Below, piece by piece: positions 8,322 to 17,415 of a stretch of DNA of 64,000 nt; the first letter of the stretch is position 1, and each line of letters starts with the position of its first letter. The position numbers and the translations under genes are program-made. The stretch comes from Thermomonas fusca DSM 15424 (GTDB lineage Bacteria > Pseudomonadota > Gammaproteobacteria > Xanthomonadales > Xanthomonadaceae). The notes below the pieces were generated by a model. That model made no database searches, was not told where the DNA came from, and saw only the letters and a list, made by a program, of their open reading frames with translations. Where the stretch lies: assembly GCF_000423885.1 (NCBI RefSeq), contig NZ_AUIV01000020.1:26297-90296 (forward strand), in the 5' to 3' direction.

Positions 8322-9344
8322 TCAATTCCAGCTCAACACGACCTTGCCGGCCTTGCCCGCTTCCATTAGCTCGAAACCCTTCTGGAAATCCTCCACCGGC
8401 AGCTGGTGGGTCAGCACCTTGCCCAGCGGAAAGCCGGACAGCACCAGCTGGGTCATCTTGTACCAGGTCTCGTACATCTTGCGGCCGTAGATGCCCTGCA
8501 CGGTGAGGCCCTTGAAGATGATCTTGTCCCAGTCGCAGCCTGCGCCCTTGGGCATGATGCCGAGCATCGCGATCTTGCCGCCGTGGTACATGCAGTCGAG
8601 CATGTCGTTGAAGGCGCGCGGGTTGCCGCTCATCTCCAGGCCCACGTCGAAGCCTTCCATGTGCAGGTCGGCCATCACGTCCTTCAGCGAGGTGTTGGCG
8701 ACGTTGACCACGCGGGTGGCGCCCATGTCGGCGGCCAGCTTGAGGCGGTAGTCGTTGACGTCGGTGACCACCACGTTGCGTGCGCCGATGTGCTTGCAGA
8801 TGCCCGCGGCAATGATGCCGATCGGGCCGGCGCCGGTGATCAGCACGTCTTCGCCGATCACGTCGAACTCCAGCGCGCAGTGCGCGGCGTTGCCGTAGGG
8901 GTCGAAGAACGCGGCCAATTCCGAGGGGATCTGGTCGGGGATCGGCCACAGGTTGCTGGCTGGCATGGTCATGTATTCGGCGAAGGCGCCGTTGCGGTTG
9001 ACGCCAATGCCCACGGTGTTGGGGCACAAGTGTGGGCGGCCGCCACGACAGTTGCGACAGTGGCCGCAGACGATGTGGCCTTCGGCGCTGACGCGCTGGC
9101 CGACCTCATAGCCGGTGACCGCCGAGCCCAGCTGGGCGATGCGGCCGACGAATTCGTGGCCGATGGTCAGTCCCGGCTGGATGGTGCGCTGGCTCCAGTC
9201 GTCCCACAGGTAGATGTGCAGGTCGGTCCCGCAGATCGCGGTCTTTTCCAGCTTGATCAGGACCTCGTTCGGGCCCGGCACCGGCACCGGCACCTGCTCC
9301 ATCCAGATGCCCTTGGCAGCGTCGCGCTTGACCAGCGCCCGCAT
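8322..9344 (-). CDS. tdh: L-threonine 3-dehydrogenase
   Basis: This zinc-dependent medium-chain dehydrogenase oxidises threonine to 2-amino-3-ketobutyrate with NAD. From the chosen ATG it has 340 residues, matching characterised Tdh proteins. Visible motifs are TAICGTDLHIYLWD and GHEFVGRI for the catalytic zinc, CGHCRNCRGGRPHLC for the structural zinc, and GAGPIGIIAAGI for NAD. In-frame ATGs exist 6 and 16 codons upstream, and the frame stays open much further. Homologues begin at MRALVKRD, and no ribosome site supports a longer start. It acts with the downstream kbl. Confidence 0.93.
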   Translation of the reverse strand: MRALVKRDAAKGIWMEQVPVPVPGPNEVLIKLEKTAICGTDLHIYLWDDWSQRTIQPGLTIGHEFVGRIAQLGSAVTGYEVGQRVSAEGHIVCGHCRNCRGGRPHLCPNTVGIGVNRNGAFAEYMTMPASNLWPIPDQIPSELAAFFDPYGNAAHCALEFDVIGEDVLITGAGPIGIIAAGICKHIGARNVVVTDVNDYRLKLAADMGATRVVNVANTSLKDVMADLHMEGFDVGLEMSGNPRAFNDMLDCMYHGGKIAMLGIMPKGAGCDWDKIIFKGLTVQGIYGRKMYETWYKMTQLVLSGFPLGKVLTHQLPVEDFQKGFELMEAGKAGKVVLSWN

Positions 9345-9492
9345 CGTGTTCGCTTGCGTCATGTCCATGACCGGTCGGGATAAGACGGTCATTTTACCGC
9401 CGTTCCCGCCGCCGGCCGGGGCCTGACCAAGGTCACGGGTCGGCGCGGGGCGGGGATGGTCTAATACGGGTTTGCCGTTCCGGAGCCCAGAC

Positions 9493-11643
9493 ATGCGCAA
9501 ACGCACCCTGACCGCCGCCTTGGCGATGACCGTCGCCGGCGGCATGGCCCATGCCGATGAAGGCATGTGGATGCCCTCGCAACTGCCCCAGCTGGCCGCC
9601 CAGCTGCAGGCCGCCGGCTTCAAGGGCGATCCCGCCGGGCTGGCCGACGTGACCAAACCGCCGCTGGCCGCGGTGGTGTCGCTGGGCGGCTGCACCGCCA
9701 GCTTCGTGTCGCCGGAAGGCCTGGTGGTGACCAACCACCATTGCGCCCTGGGCGCGATCCAGCTCAACTCCACGCCCGAGAAGAATCTCATCCAGGACGG
9801 CTTCATCGCCGCCACCCGCGCTGATGAAGTGTCGGCCGGCCCCGCCTCGCGGATCTGGGTGACGGTGGGTTTCGACAAGATCAGCGATCGCATCCTTGCG
9901 GATGCGAAGGGCAAGACCGGACGCGCCTATTACGATGCCGTCGATGCCGCGAGGAAGAACGCCGTGGCGCAGTGCGAGGCGGATGCCGGCCACCGCTGCA
10001 GCGTCGCCGACATGTACTACGGCAGCGACTTCTACCTGATCAAACAGCTGGAACTGAAGGACATCCGCCTGGTCTACGCGCCGCCGCGCGCGATCGGCAA
10101 CTACGGCGACGAGATCGACAACTTCATGTGGCCGCGCCACACCGGCGACTTCACCTTCTACCGCGCCTATGTCGGCAAGGACGGCAAGCCGGCCGGGTAC
10201 AGCAAGGACAACGTGCCCTATGCGCCGCCGGCACACCTCACGGTGTCCACCGCGCCGGTGAAGGCGGGGGATTTCGCGATGGTGGCGGGCTATCCGGGTC
10301 GCACCTTCCGGCATCGCACCGCATCGGAGTTCGCCGGCCAGATCGACTGGTTGCTGCCGGCCCGGGTGGCGATGTACGACGGCTTGATCGACACCGTGGA
10401 GCGCGCCAGTGCCGGCAACAAGGCCAAGCAGGTGCTGTACGCATCCAGCGTGGCCGGCTACAAGAACACCCTCAAGCGCGCGCAGGGCGAGCTGGAAGGC
10501 CTGCGCCGCAGCGACGCGGTGCGCGTGCGCCGCGAGGACGAGGCAGCGATGCTGGCCTGGTTGGGCAAGCAGCCCGGGGCGAAGGCGAAGCTGGCCGGCA
10601 TCCGCGCGATGCAGGCGGAGCTGGATGCCGACGACGCCAACCGCGAACGCGATTTCATCCTCCCGTTCCTGCGTCCCGGCCTGCTGGGCGCGGCCAGCCA
10701 GCTGCAGCGCCTGGCGCTGGAGCGCGGTAAGCCGGATGCGCAGCGCGAGAGCGGCTACCAGCAGCGCGACGAGGCGCTGATCGAGGGCGGCCTGAAGCAG
10801 CTGCAGCGCCGCTATGACCCGGAGGTGGAAAAGGCGTCCCTGCGTTACGCGCTGAAGCGCTACTTCGCGCTGCCGACCGGGCAGCGCGTGGCCGAGTTCG
10901 ACGCCGTGTTCGGTGCCAACGAAGCCGAAGCCGCGGAGCGGCTGGATGCGCTGTACGCCGGCACGAAGTTGGGCGACGAGGCCACGCGCCTGGCCGCGCT
11001 GAAGCTGGATGCCGCCGCATTGGCGGCATCGGACGACGCACTGCTCAAGGCTGCCGCCACCCTGCAGCCCGCGCTGCTGCGGCTGGAGGCCGAGTCAAAG
11101 CAGCGGGCCGGCGAACTGCTGCGCCTGCGTCCGGCCTACATGCAGGCGCTGATCGCCTACCGCAATTCGCAGGGCAGGGCGGTCTATCCGGACGCCAACT
11201 CCACCCTGCGCATCAGCTACGGCAAGGTTAGCCCGCTGTCGCCGCGCGACGGCATGGACTACCGCCCGCTGACCACGGTGGCCGGCATCGTCGAGAAGAA
11301 CACCGGCGTCGAGCCGTTCGATGCGCCCAAGCCGCTGCTGGACGCCATCGCCAAGGGCGATTTCGGCAGCACCGCCGATCCGGAGCTGAAGACCCAGACG
11401 GTCGATTTCATGACCAACCTGGACACCACCGGCGGCAATTCGGGTTCGCCGGTGCTGGACGCGCAGGGCAAGCTGATCGGTCTGAACTTCGATTCCAACT
11501 GGGAGGCGGTCAGCGCCAGCTGGATGTTCGACCCGCGCTACAAGCGCGCGATCCATGTCGACATGCGCTACCTGCGCTGGCTGCTGGCCAAGGTCTACCC
11601 GGCGCCGCAGCTGCTGCAGGAAATGAACCTGCCGGCCGAATGA
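9493..11643 (+). CDS. S46-family dipeptidyl peptidase, DPP11-like
   Basis: This is a periplasmic serine exopeptidase of 716 residues. A signal peptide ends near MAHADEG. The chymotrypsin-like catalytic triad is seen as TNHHC (residues 80-84) and GNSGSP with Ser650. The residue 18 positions after the catalytic Ser is Ser668, in NFDSNWE. It corresponds to position 673 of the Porphyromonas enzymes, where Arg or Ser marks DPP11 (Asp/Glu at P1) and Gly marks DPP7. The start is set by GGAG seven bases upstream; an ATG seven codons earlier is less likely. A paralogue follows 43 bases downstream, so the pair is probably one transcript. Confidence 0.88.
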   Translation: MRKRTLTAALAMTVAGGMAHADEGMWMPSQLPQLAAQLQAAGFKGDPAGLADVTKPPLAAVVSLGGCTASFVSPEGLVVTNHHCALGAIQLNSTPEKNLIQDGFIAATRADEVSAGPASRIWVTVGFDKISDRILADAKGKTGRAYYDAVDAARKNAVAQCEADAGHRCSVADMYYGSDFYLIKQLELKDIRLVYAPPRAIGNYGDEIDNFMWPRHTGDFTFYRAYVGKDGKPAGYSKDNVPYAPPAHLTVSTAPVKAGDFAMVAGYPGRTFRHRTASEFAGQIDWLLPARVAMYDGLIDTVERASAGNKAKQVLYASSVAGYKNTLKRAQGELEGLRRSDAVRVRREDEAAMLAWLGKQPGAKAKLAGIRAMQAELDADDANRERDFILPFLRPGLLGAASQLQRLALERGKPDAQRESGYQQRDEALIEGGLKQLQRRYDPEVEKASLRYALKRYFALPTGQRVAEFDAVFGANEAEAAERLDALYAGTKLGDEATRLAALKLDAAALAASDDALLKAAATLQPALLRLEAESKQRAGELLRLRPAYMQALIAYRNSQGRAVYPDANSTLRISYGKVSPLSPRDGMDYRPLTTVAGIVEKNTGVEPFDAPKPLLDAIAKGDFGSTADPELKTQTVDFMTNLDTTGGNSGSPVLDAQGKLIGLNFDSNWEAVSASWMFDPRYKRAIHVDMRYLRWLLAKVYPAPQLLQEMNLPAE

Positions 11644-11686
11644 GCCAGACGATGCACGCTCAACCGATGCAACCACCGAGGACACA

Positions 11687-13861
11687 ATGATGCGCAAGAC
11701 CCTCCTCGCCGCCGGCATCGCCGCGGCCACTGCCAGCTTCGCCACCGCCGTGCATGCCGACGAAGGCATGTGGGTGCCGCAGCAGCTGCCCGAAATCGCC
11801 GGCCCGCTGAAGAAGGCCGGCCTCAAGCTGGACCCGAAGCAGCTGGCCAACCTCACCGGCGACCCGATGGGCGCGGTGGTGTCGCTGGGCGGCTGCACCG
11901 CCAGCTTCGTCTCCCCGCAGGGCCTGGTGGCGACCAACCACCACTGCGCCTACGGCGCGATCCAGCTGAACTCCACCGCCGAGAAGAACCTGATCCGCGA
12001 CGGTTTCAACCCGGCCACCCCGGCCGATGAAGTGTCGGCAGGCCCGAACGCGCGCATCTACGTGCTGGAGGACATCACCGACGTCACCGCCGACGCCAAG
12101 GCGGCGATGGCGGCGGCGGGCAGCGACCCGGTCGCGCGCGCCGACGCCCTGGAAGCCTTCGAGAAGAAGACCACCAGCGCCTGCGAAGCCGATGCCGGCT
12201 ATCGCTGCCGCGTCTACAGTTTCATGGGCGGCAACACCTGGCGCCTGTTCAAGAACCTCGAGATCAAGGACGTGCGCCTGGCCTATGCACCGCCGGCCAG
12301 CGTCGGCAAGTTCGGTGGCGACATCGACAACTGGATGTGGCCGCGCCACACCGGCGACTTCGCGTTCTACCGCGCCTACGTGGGCAAGGACGGCAAGCCG
12401 GCGGCCTTCGGCAAGGACAACGTGCCGTTCCAGCCCAAGCACTGGCTGAAGATCGCCGACAAGCCGCTGGGCGCGGGCGACTTCGTGATGGTGGCCGGGT
12501 ATCCGGGCCGCACCGACCGCTACGCGCTGGCCGCCGAGTTCGAGAACACCCAGCAGTGGCGCTATCCGGCCATCTCCAAGGCGTACAAGGACCAGATCGC
12601 GCTGGTCGAAGCGGCCGGCAAGAACGATGCCGACATCGCGGTGAAGTACGCCGCCACCATGGCCGGCTGGAACAACACCAGCAAGAACTTCGATGGCCAG
12701 CTGGAGGGCTTCGCCCGCAATGGCGTGCTGGGCTTCAAGCGCAGCGAGGAGGCGGCGGTGCTGGGCTGGCTGCAGGCGCAGGGGGAGGCCGGCAAGCCGG
12801 CGCTGGCCGCGCATGCCACGCTGGTGAAGCTGGTGGAGGACGCCAAGCTGACCCAGGAGCGCGACCTGGTGCTGGGCAGCTTCAACCGCAGCGGCGTGCT
12901 GGGCACGGCGGTCAACCTGTACCGCCTCGCCATCGAGAAGCAGAAGCCCGATGCGGAGCGCGAGTCCGGCTACCAGCAGCGCGACCTGCCGGTGATCGAG
13001 GGTGGGCTGAAGCAGATGGAGCGCCGCTACGTGCCGGCGATGGATCGCCAGTTGCAGCAGTACTGGCTGGACCGCTACGTCGCACTGCCGGCGGCGCAGC
13101 ACGTTGCCGCGGTGGATGGCTGGCTGGGCGGCAGCAACAAGGCCGCCGCCGACAAGGCGCTGGCGCGCCTGGACGGCAGCAAGCTGGCCAGCCTGGACGA
13201 GCGGCTGAAGTGGTTGAACGCGGACAAGGCGGCGTTCGAAGCCAGCACCGATCCGGCTATCCAGTATGCGGTGGCGGTGATGCCCACCCTGATGGAGATG
13301 GAGAAGAAGTCGAAGGCGGTGTACGGCACCGCGCTGCAGGCGCGCCCGCTGTACCTGCAGGCGATGGCCGACTACAAGAAGAGCAAGGGCGAGGCGGTCT
13401 ATCCGGACGCCAACTCCTCGCTGCGGATCACCTTCGGCACCGTCAAGGGTTACACCAAGCTGGACGGCAGCGTGCAGCAGCCGTTCACCCTGCTGGAGCA
13501 GGTGGCGGCGAAGGAAACCGGGGCCGAGCCGTTCGACAACCCGAAGGCGCTGCTCGATGCGGTCGCCGCCAAGCGTTACGGCGGCCTTGCCGACAAGCGC
13601 CTGGGCACGGTGCCGGTGAACTTCCTGTCCGACCTCGACATCACCGGCGGCAACTCCGGTTCGCCGGTGCTGGACGCGCAGGGCAAGCTGGTCGGCCTGG
13701 CCTTCGACGGCATCCAGGAAGCCGTGGCCAGCAACTGGGTGTTCGAGCCGGTGATGACCCGCATGATCTCGGTGGACCAGCGCTACATGCGCTGGATCAT
13801 GCAGGAGGTCATGCCGGCGCCGCAGCTGCTGAAGGAGCTGGGCGTCGCGCCGAAGAAGTAA
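11687..13861 (+). CDS. S46-family dipeptidyl peptidase, DPP7-like
   Basis: This second S46 exopeptidase has 724 residues and a signal peptide ending at AVHADEG. It shares the TNHHC motif (83-87), the WPRHTGDF and GYPGRT segments, and GNSGSP with Ser657. At the specificity position it has Gly675 (AFDGIQE), the DPP7 signature associated with hydrophobic P1 residues. It lies directly behind the DPP11-like gene and together they could cover acidic and hydrophobic dipeptides from extracellular protein. The WE found after the specificity position in the paralogue is QE here. A terminator follows. Confidence 0.88.
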   Translation: MMRKTLLAAGIAAATASFATAVHADEGMWVPQQLPEIAGPLKKAGLKLDPKQLANLTGDPMGAVVSLGGCTASFVSPQGLVATNHHCAYGAIQLNSTAEKNLIRDGFNPATPADEVSAGPNARIYVLEDITDVTADAKAAMAAAGSDPVARADALEAFEKKTTSACEADAGYRCRVYSFMGGNTWRLFKNLEIKDVRLAYAPPASVGKFGGDIDNWMWPRHTGDFAFYRAYVGKDGKPAAFGKDNVPFQPKHWLKIADKPLGAGDFVMVAGYPGRTDRYALAAEFENTQQWRYPAISKAYKDQIALVEAAGKNDADIAVKYAATMAGWNNTSKNFDGQLEGFARNGVLGFKRSEEAAVLGWLQAQGEAGKPALAAHATLVKLVEDAKLTQERDLVLGSFNRSGVLGTAVNLYRLAIEKQKPDAERESGYQQRDLPVIEGGLKQMERRYVPAMDRQLQQYWLDRYVALPAAQHVAAVDGWLGGSNKAAADKALARLDGSKLASLDERLKWLNADKAAFEASTDPAIQYAVAVMPTLMEMEKKSKAVYGTALQARPLYLQAMADYKKSKGEAVYPDANSSLRITFGTVKGYTKLDGSVQQPFTLLEQVAAKETGAEPFDNPKALLDAVAAKRYGGLADKRLGTVPVNFLSDLDITGGNSGSPVLDAQGKLVGLAFDGIQEAVASNWVFEPVMTRMISVDQRYMRWIMQEVMPAPQLLKELGVAPKK

Positions 13862-13881
13862 GCGCCTCCAGTCGGAACTGG

Positions 13882-13909
13882 AAACGCCGGCCTCGCGCCG
13901 GCGTTTTCC
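13882..13909 (+). terminator. Bidirectional terminator after the S46 pair
   Basis: AAACGCCGGC pairs with GCCGGCGTTTT around a short CTCGC loop. It has A residues before and T residues after, and sits between two convergent genes, so it could serve both. Confidence 0.8.
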
Positions 13910-13921
13910 TTTGCGCGATCC

Positions 13922-14317
13922 TCACGCGTCGCGGAAGTCGTAATCGAACGTGTAGTAATGCTTGCCATCGGTGATGTCGATGCCGATGCGCCCGTGCAGG
14001 CCTTCCAGCTCGCCGGTGCCGGAGTCGGGGATCACGGTGACGTCCAGCGACGGCTTGCCGCGATCCATGGTGCCGTTGTGCTGGACGAAGAAGCCGCCGC
14101 GGCGGCCGTCCAGGGTGCCCTCGATGCGCTCGATCGCCACGTAGGCGCCGGAGCCCTGCACGGGCGACATCAGCGCCAGCATGTGGACCACGCTGGAGGC
14201 CTCCAGCCCGCCGCGGAAACGCTTGTCGAAGCGCGAATGGCCGATGGTCGCGCCCTCGCCGATCTCCAGCTCTTCCTGCGGGATGCGCGTGACTTCGAAC
14301 TCGCCTTTGGCCTGCAT
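13922..14317 (-). CDS. DUF3224 family protein
   Basis: This 131-residue protein is of unknown function, with the pattern of the DUF3224/allene-oxide-cyclase-like barrel family: a repeated beta-strand layout, HNGTMDRG in the middle and a C-terminal GKHYYTFDYDF. The open frame runs far upstream, but MQAKGEFEVT is the family-like start, with a GGAG site (from CTCC on the plus strand) a few bases before it. There is no signal peptide, so it is cytoplasmic. It stands alone between a terminator and a divergent phosphatase gene. Confidence 0.78.
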   Translation of the reverse strand: MQAKGEFEVTRIPQEELEIGEGATIGHSRFDKRFRGGLEASSVVHMLALMSPVQGSGAYVAIERIEGTLDGRRGGFFVQHNGTMDRGKPSLDVTVIPDSGTGELEGLHGRIGIDITDGKHYYTFDYDFRDA

Positions 14318-14421
14318 GTCCCGGACTCCTGTCTGCGGAAACCCAAGCCTACCGCGCCCGGTGTAAACCGCGCGCAACCTTGCTAGGATTGTGCGCTGCA
14401 CAATCGCTGAGCGCGCCGCGC

Positions 14422-15072
14422 ATGAAGATCCTGCTTGCCCGCCACGGCGAAACCCCGTGGAACGCCGAAGGCCGCTATCAGGGCCAGGTGGACATTCCCC
14501 TTTCCGACCTGGGCATCGCCCAAGCGACGGCCTTGGGCGAACGCCTGATGTCATTGCGCATCGACCGCGCCGTGGCCTCGCCGCTGGCGCGCGCCACCCG
14601 CACCGCGCAGCTGGCGCTGGGCGTTGCGCGCGCGTCGCGGCTGGGCTTCGACGATGGCTTCCTTGAAATCGCCCACGGCGAATGGGAAGGCCTGCTGGCC
14701 AGCGAGATCGCCGAGCGTGATCCAGAACGCCTGCGCGCCTGGCGCGAGGCGCCGGACACCGTGCTGATGCCGGGCGCCGGCGGCGAATCGCTGCAGATGG
14801 TGCTGGATCGCGCCTGGGTTGCACTGGCGCGGGCCTGCGAAGGGTTGGGCGCCGAGGACACCCTGCTGGTGGTCGCCCACGATGCGGTCAACCGGGTACT
14901 GCTGGCGCGCATCCTTGGCCTGCCGCTGACCAAGCTGTGGAGCTTCCGCCAGGCGCCGACCACGCTGAACCTGCTCGAAGGCCCGGACGTGGATTCGCTG
15001 GAAGTGGTGCGCCTGAACGACTGCGCCCACCACACGCCGTTCTTCGGCGAGGCCAAGCACCGCGCGCTGTAA
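14422..15072 (+). CDS. Histidine phosphatase family protein (phosphoglycerate-mutase-like)
   Basis: This 216-residue enzyme has the branch-1 histidine phosphatase signature LLARHGETPWN (phospho-histidine at about residue 8), an RATRTAQL arginine motif, and a second catalytic histidine in VVAHDAVNRVLL. Such proteins dephosphorylate small phosphometabolites; GpmB- and CobC-type members are relatives. An in-frame ATG 14 codons upstream is rejected because homologues start at MKILLARHGE. It lies 43 bases upstream of folC on the same strand and may be the first gene of that operon. Substrate unknown. Confidence 0.85.
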   Translation: MKILLARHGETPWNAEGRYQGQVDIPLSDLGIAQATALGERLMSLRIDRAVASPLARATRTAQLALGVARASRLGFDDGFLEIAHGEWEGLLASEIAERDPERLRAWREAPDTVLMPGAGGESLQMVLDRAWVALARACEGLGAEDTLLVVAHDAVNRVLLARILGLPLTKLWSFRQAPTTLNLLEGPDVDSLEVVRLNDCAHHTPFFGEAKHRAL

Positions 15073-15115
15073 GCGCAGCCCGGCTGGCGCGTCGGCGCTC
15101 TTCTACAATATCGCC

Positions 15116-16384
15116 ATGTCACGCACGCTTCCCGACTGGCTGGCCTTCATCGAGCGCCAGCACCCGCACGCCATCGCCATGGGCCTGGAGCGCGTGCGCG
15201 AAGTCGCCGCGCGGATGGGTCTGGGCAAGCCGGCTCCCCATGTCGTCACGGTGGCCGGCACCAACGGCAAGGGCTCGACGGTGGCATTCGTGGAGGCGAT
15301 CGCACGCGCGCAGGGCTTGCGCGTCGGCGCTTACACCTCCCCGCATCTGCTGCGCTACAACGAGCGCGTGCGCATCGACGGCCACGACGTCGGCGACGCC
15401 GCACTGGTCGAGGGCTTCGAGGCGGTCGAGGCCGCGCGCGGCGACACCCCGCTGACCTATTTCGAGTACGGCACGCTGTGCGCGCTGTGGCTGTTCGCGC
15501 GCGCCGGGCTGGACCTGGCGGTGCTGGAAGTGGGGCTGGGCGGGCGTCTGGACGCGGTCAACATCGTCGATGCCGACGCCGCCATCGTCACCACGGTGGG
15601 TCTGGATCACCAGGACTGGTTGGGCGGCGACATCGAGGCGATCGGCTTCGAGAAGGCCGGCATCGCGCGCGGTTTCAAGCCGCTGGTGCTGGGCGACGAC
15701 GACCCGCCGGCCAGCGTGCTGCGCCACGCCTACGCCATCGGCGCGCCGGCCTGGCGGATCGCCAACGACTTCTTCGCCGAGCCGGTCGATGCCGGGCACT
15801 GGCGCTGGCGCGAGGTCGGTTACGAAATCGTGCTGCCGCTGCCGATGCAGGCGCAGGGCGCGCCGGCGCAGCTGCGCAACGCCGCCTGTGCGATCGCCGC
15901 GCTGCGTGCGCTCGACCTGCCGTTGGAGGAGGAGGCCCTGGCGCGCGGCGTGGCCGATGCCGCGGTCGCGGGGCGGCTGCAGCGGTTCGAGCGTGATGGC
16001 GTGGAAATCGTCGTCGACGTGGGCCATAACCCGCAGGCTGCCGCCGCGCTGGCCGACTGGCTGCACAGCCAGCCAAAGCGGCGCACCGTGGCCGTCTACG
16101 CGGCGCTCGCCGACAAGGACGCCGCCGGCGTGGTGGCCGCATTGGCCGATGAAGTGGATGGCTGGCTGCTGGCCGGCTCGCTGGACGCCGGCCCGCGCGG
16201 CAGCGATGCGGCGACGCTGGCGCAGCGACTGGCGGGCACGGCCGCTGCTGCGGGCTGCCACGCCGACGTGGCGGGCGCGCTGACGGCAGCGCTGGCGCGG
16301 GCGGCGCCCGACGGCCGGGTGCTGGCGTTCGGCTCGTTCCACGCCGCCGCGGAAGCGCTGCGCTACCTGAACGCCGCGGACTGA
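15116..16384 (+). CDS. folC: Bifunctional folylpolyglutamate/dihydrofolate synthase
   Basis: This ATP-dependent ligase adds glutamate to dihydropteroate and extends folate polyglutamate tails in the cytosol. It has 422 residues, a standard length. The Mur-ligase fold is clear: P-loop GTNGKGST (48-55), the SPHLLRYNERVRI folate-binding stretch, a central LEVGLGGRLDAVN, and DHQDWLGG with metal-binding residues. It is followed by a SPOR protein and purF, the order seen around folC in many gammaproteobacteria. Confidence 0.94.
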   Translation: MSRTLPDWLAFIERQHPHAIAMGLERVREVAARMGLGKPAPHVVTVAGTNGKGSTVAFVEAIARAQGLRVGAYTSPHLLRYNERVRIDGHDVGDAALVEGFEAVEAARGDTPLTYFEYGTLCALWLFARAGLDLAVLEVGLGGRLDAVNIVDADAAIVTTVGLDHQDWLGGDIEAIGFEKAGIARGFKPLVLGDDDPPASVLRHAYAIGAPAWRIANDFFAEPVDAGHWRWREVGYEIVLPLPMQAQGAPAQLRNAACAIAALRALDLPLEEEALARGVADAAVAGRLQRFERDGVEIVVDVGHNPQAAAALADWLHSQPKRRTVAVYAALADKDAAGVVAALADEVDGWLLAGSLDAGPRGSDAATLAQRLAGTAAAAGCHADVAGALTAALARAAPDGRVLAFGSFHAAAEALRYLNAAD

Positions 16385-16445
16385 CCGCCGCCGGCATGCC
16401 GGTATAATCCGTCCTCCCACCGCGCCCTGGCCTCACGGAATGCCG

Positions 16446-17390
16446 ATGGATACGTCGCTGAAACAGCGCCTGGTCGGCGCCGCCGTGCTGGTCGCGCTGG
16501 CCGTCATCTTCCTGCCGCTGCTGGTCAAGGGGCCCGCGCCTGACAGTGGCGTCTCCGATGTGTCGCTGCGCGTGCCGCCGGAACCGAAGGCGCCCGACGG
16601 CACCGTGACCCAGGACCTGCCGCTGGTGGCCCCCGCGGCTGCACCCACGGGAGGTGTTTCCGGCATGCCGGACGCGATGCCCGCCGCTCCCGAGGCGCCT
16701 GCGGCGGACGCGGCACCGTTGGCAGCGGTCGCGGCCGGCGATTTTGCGGTCAGCTTCGGCAGCTACGCCAGCTCGACCGATGCGGACAAGGTGATTGCTG
16801 CGCTGACTGCTGCCGGCCTGCCGGGCTATCGCGAAGCGGTGGCGCTGGGTGATCGCCAGGCCCAGCGCGTGCGCATCGGGCCGTTCGCCGACCGCACCAC
16901 CGCCGAATCGGCGCGCCTGCGCGCCGGCCAGGTGCGCAGCGACGTGGATGCCAAGGTGCTGGCGCTGGATGCCGCCGCGACTGCAACTCCCCCCGCGCCC
17001 GTCGCGCCGGCGGTGACCAAGCCGGCACCGGCGGAACCGAAGATCGAAACCAAGCCGCTGGCCAAGGCCGAGCCGGTCAAGACCGAACCAGTCAAGGCCG
17101 CCACCGCGCCAGCAGCCAAGCCCGAGCCGCCGCCGGCGAAGCCGGCCAACACCGCCGGCACCGGTTTCGTGGTGCAGATCGGCGCGTTCTCCTCGGCACC
17201 GGACGCGTTGGCCCAGCGCGACGCCCTGCGCAAGGCCGGTTTCAATGCGTTCACCGATTCCGTGCCCGGTCCGAACGGCACCCTCACCCGGGTGCGGGTG
17301 GGCCCGGTGATGACCCGCGCCGAAGCCGATGCGCTGAAGGCCAAACTCAAGGCCGCAGGCAAGGACGGCATGGTCCGTCCGCATCCCTGA
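16446..17390 (+). CDS. SPOR-domain cell-division protein (DedD-like)
   Basis: This 314-residue inner-membrane protein has one N-terminal transmembrane helix (about residues 9-28) and a long periplasmic part. Two SPOR-type repeats are visible: FAVSFGSYASSTDADKVI at about residues 100-165, and FVVQIGAFSSAPDALAQR at about 240-310. A proline/alanine/lysine linker joins them. SPOR domains bind denuded glycan strands at the septum, so it should localise to the division site. An ATG two codons earlier is also possible. Its place between folC and purF matches DedD. Confidence 0.85.
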   Translation: MDTSLKQRLVGAAVLVALAVIFLPLLVKGPAPDSGVSDVSLRVPPEPKAPDGTVTQDLPLVAPAAAPTGGVSGMPDAMPAAPEAPAADAAPLAAVAAGDFAVSFGSYASSTDADKVIAALTAAGLPGYREAVALGDRQAQRVRIGPFADRTTAESARLRAGQVRSDVDAKVLALDAAATATPPAPVAPAVTKPAPAEPKIETKPLAKAEPVKTEPVKAATAPAAKPEPPPAKPANTAGTGFVVQIGAFSSAPDALAQRDALRKAGFNAFTDSVPGPNGTLTRVRVGPVMTRAEADALKAKLKAAGKDGMVRPHP

Positions 17391-17415
17391 GCCAAACCAA
17401 CAGGAAGTCCCAAGC

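Noticed and set aside
9424..9435. TGACC-AA-GGTCA near-palindrome between tdh and the DPP11-like gene
   Set aside because: The arms are only five bases and the sequence is GC-rich; no known regulator site was recognised and chance is likely.
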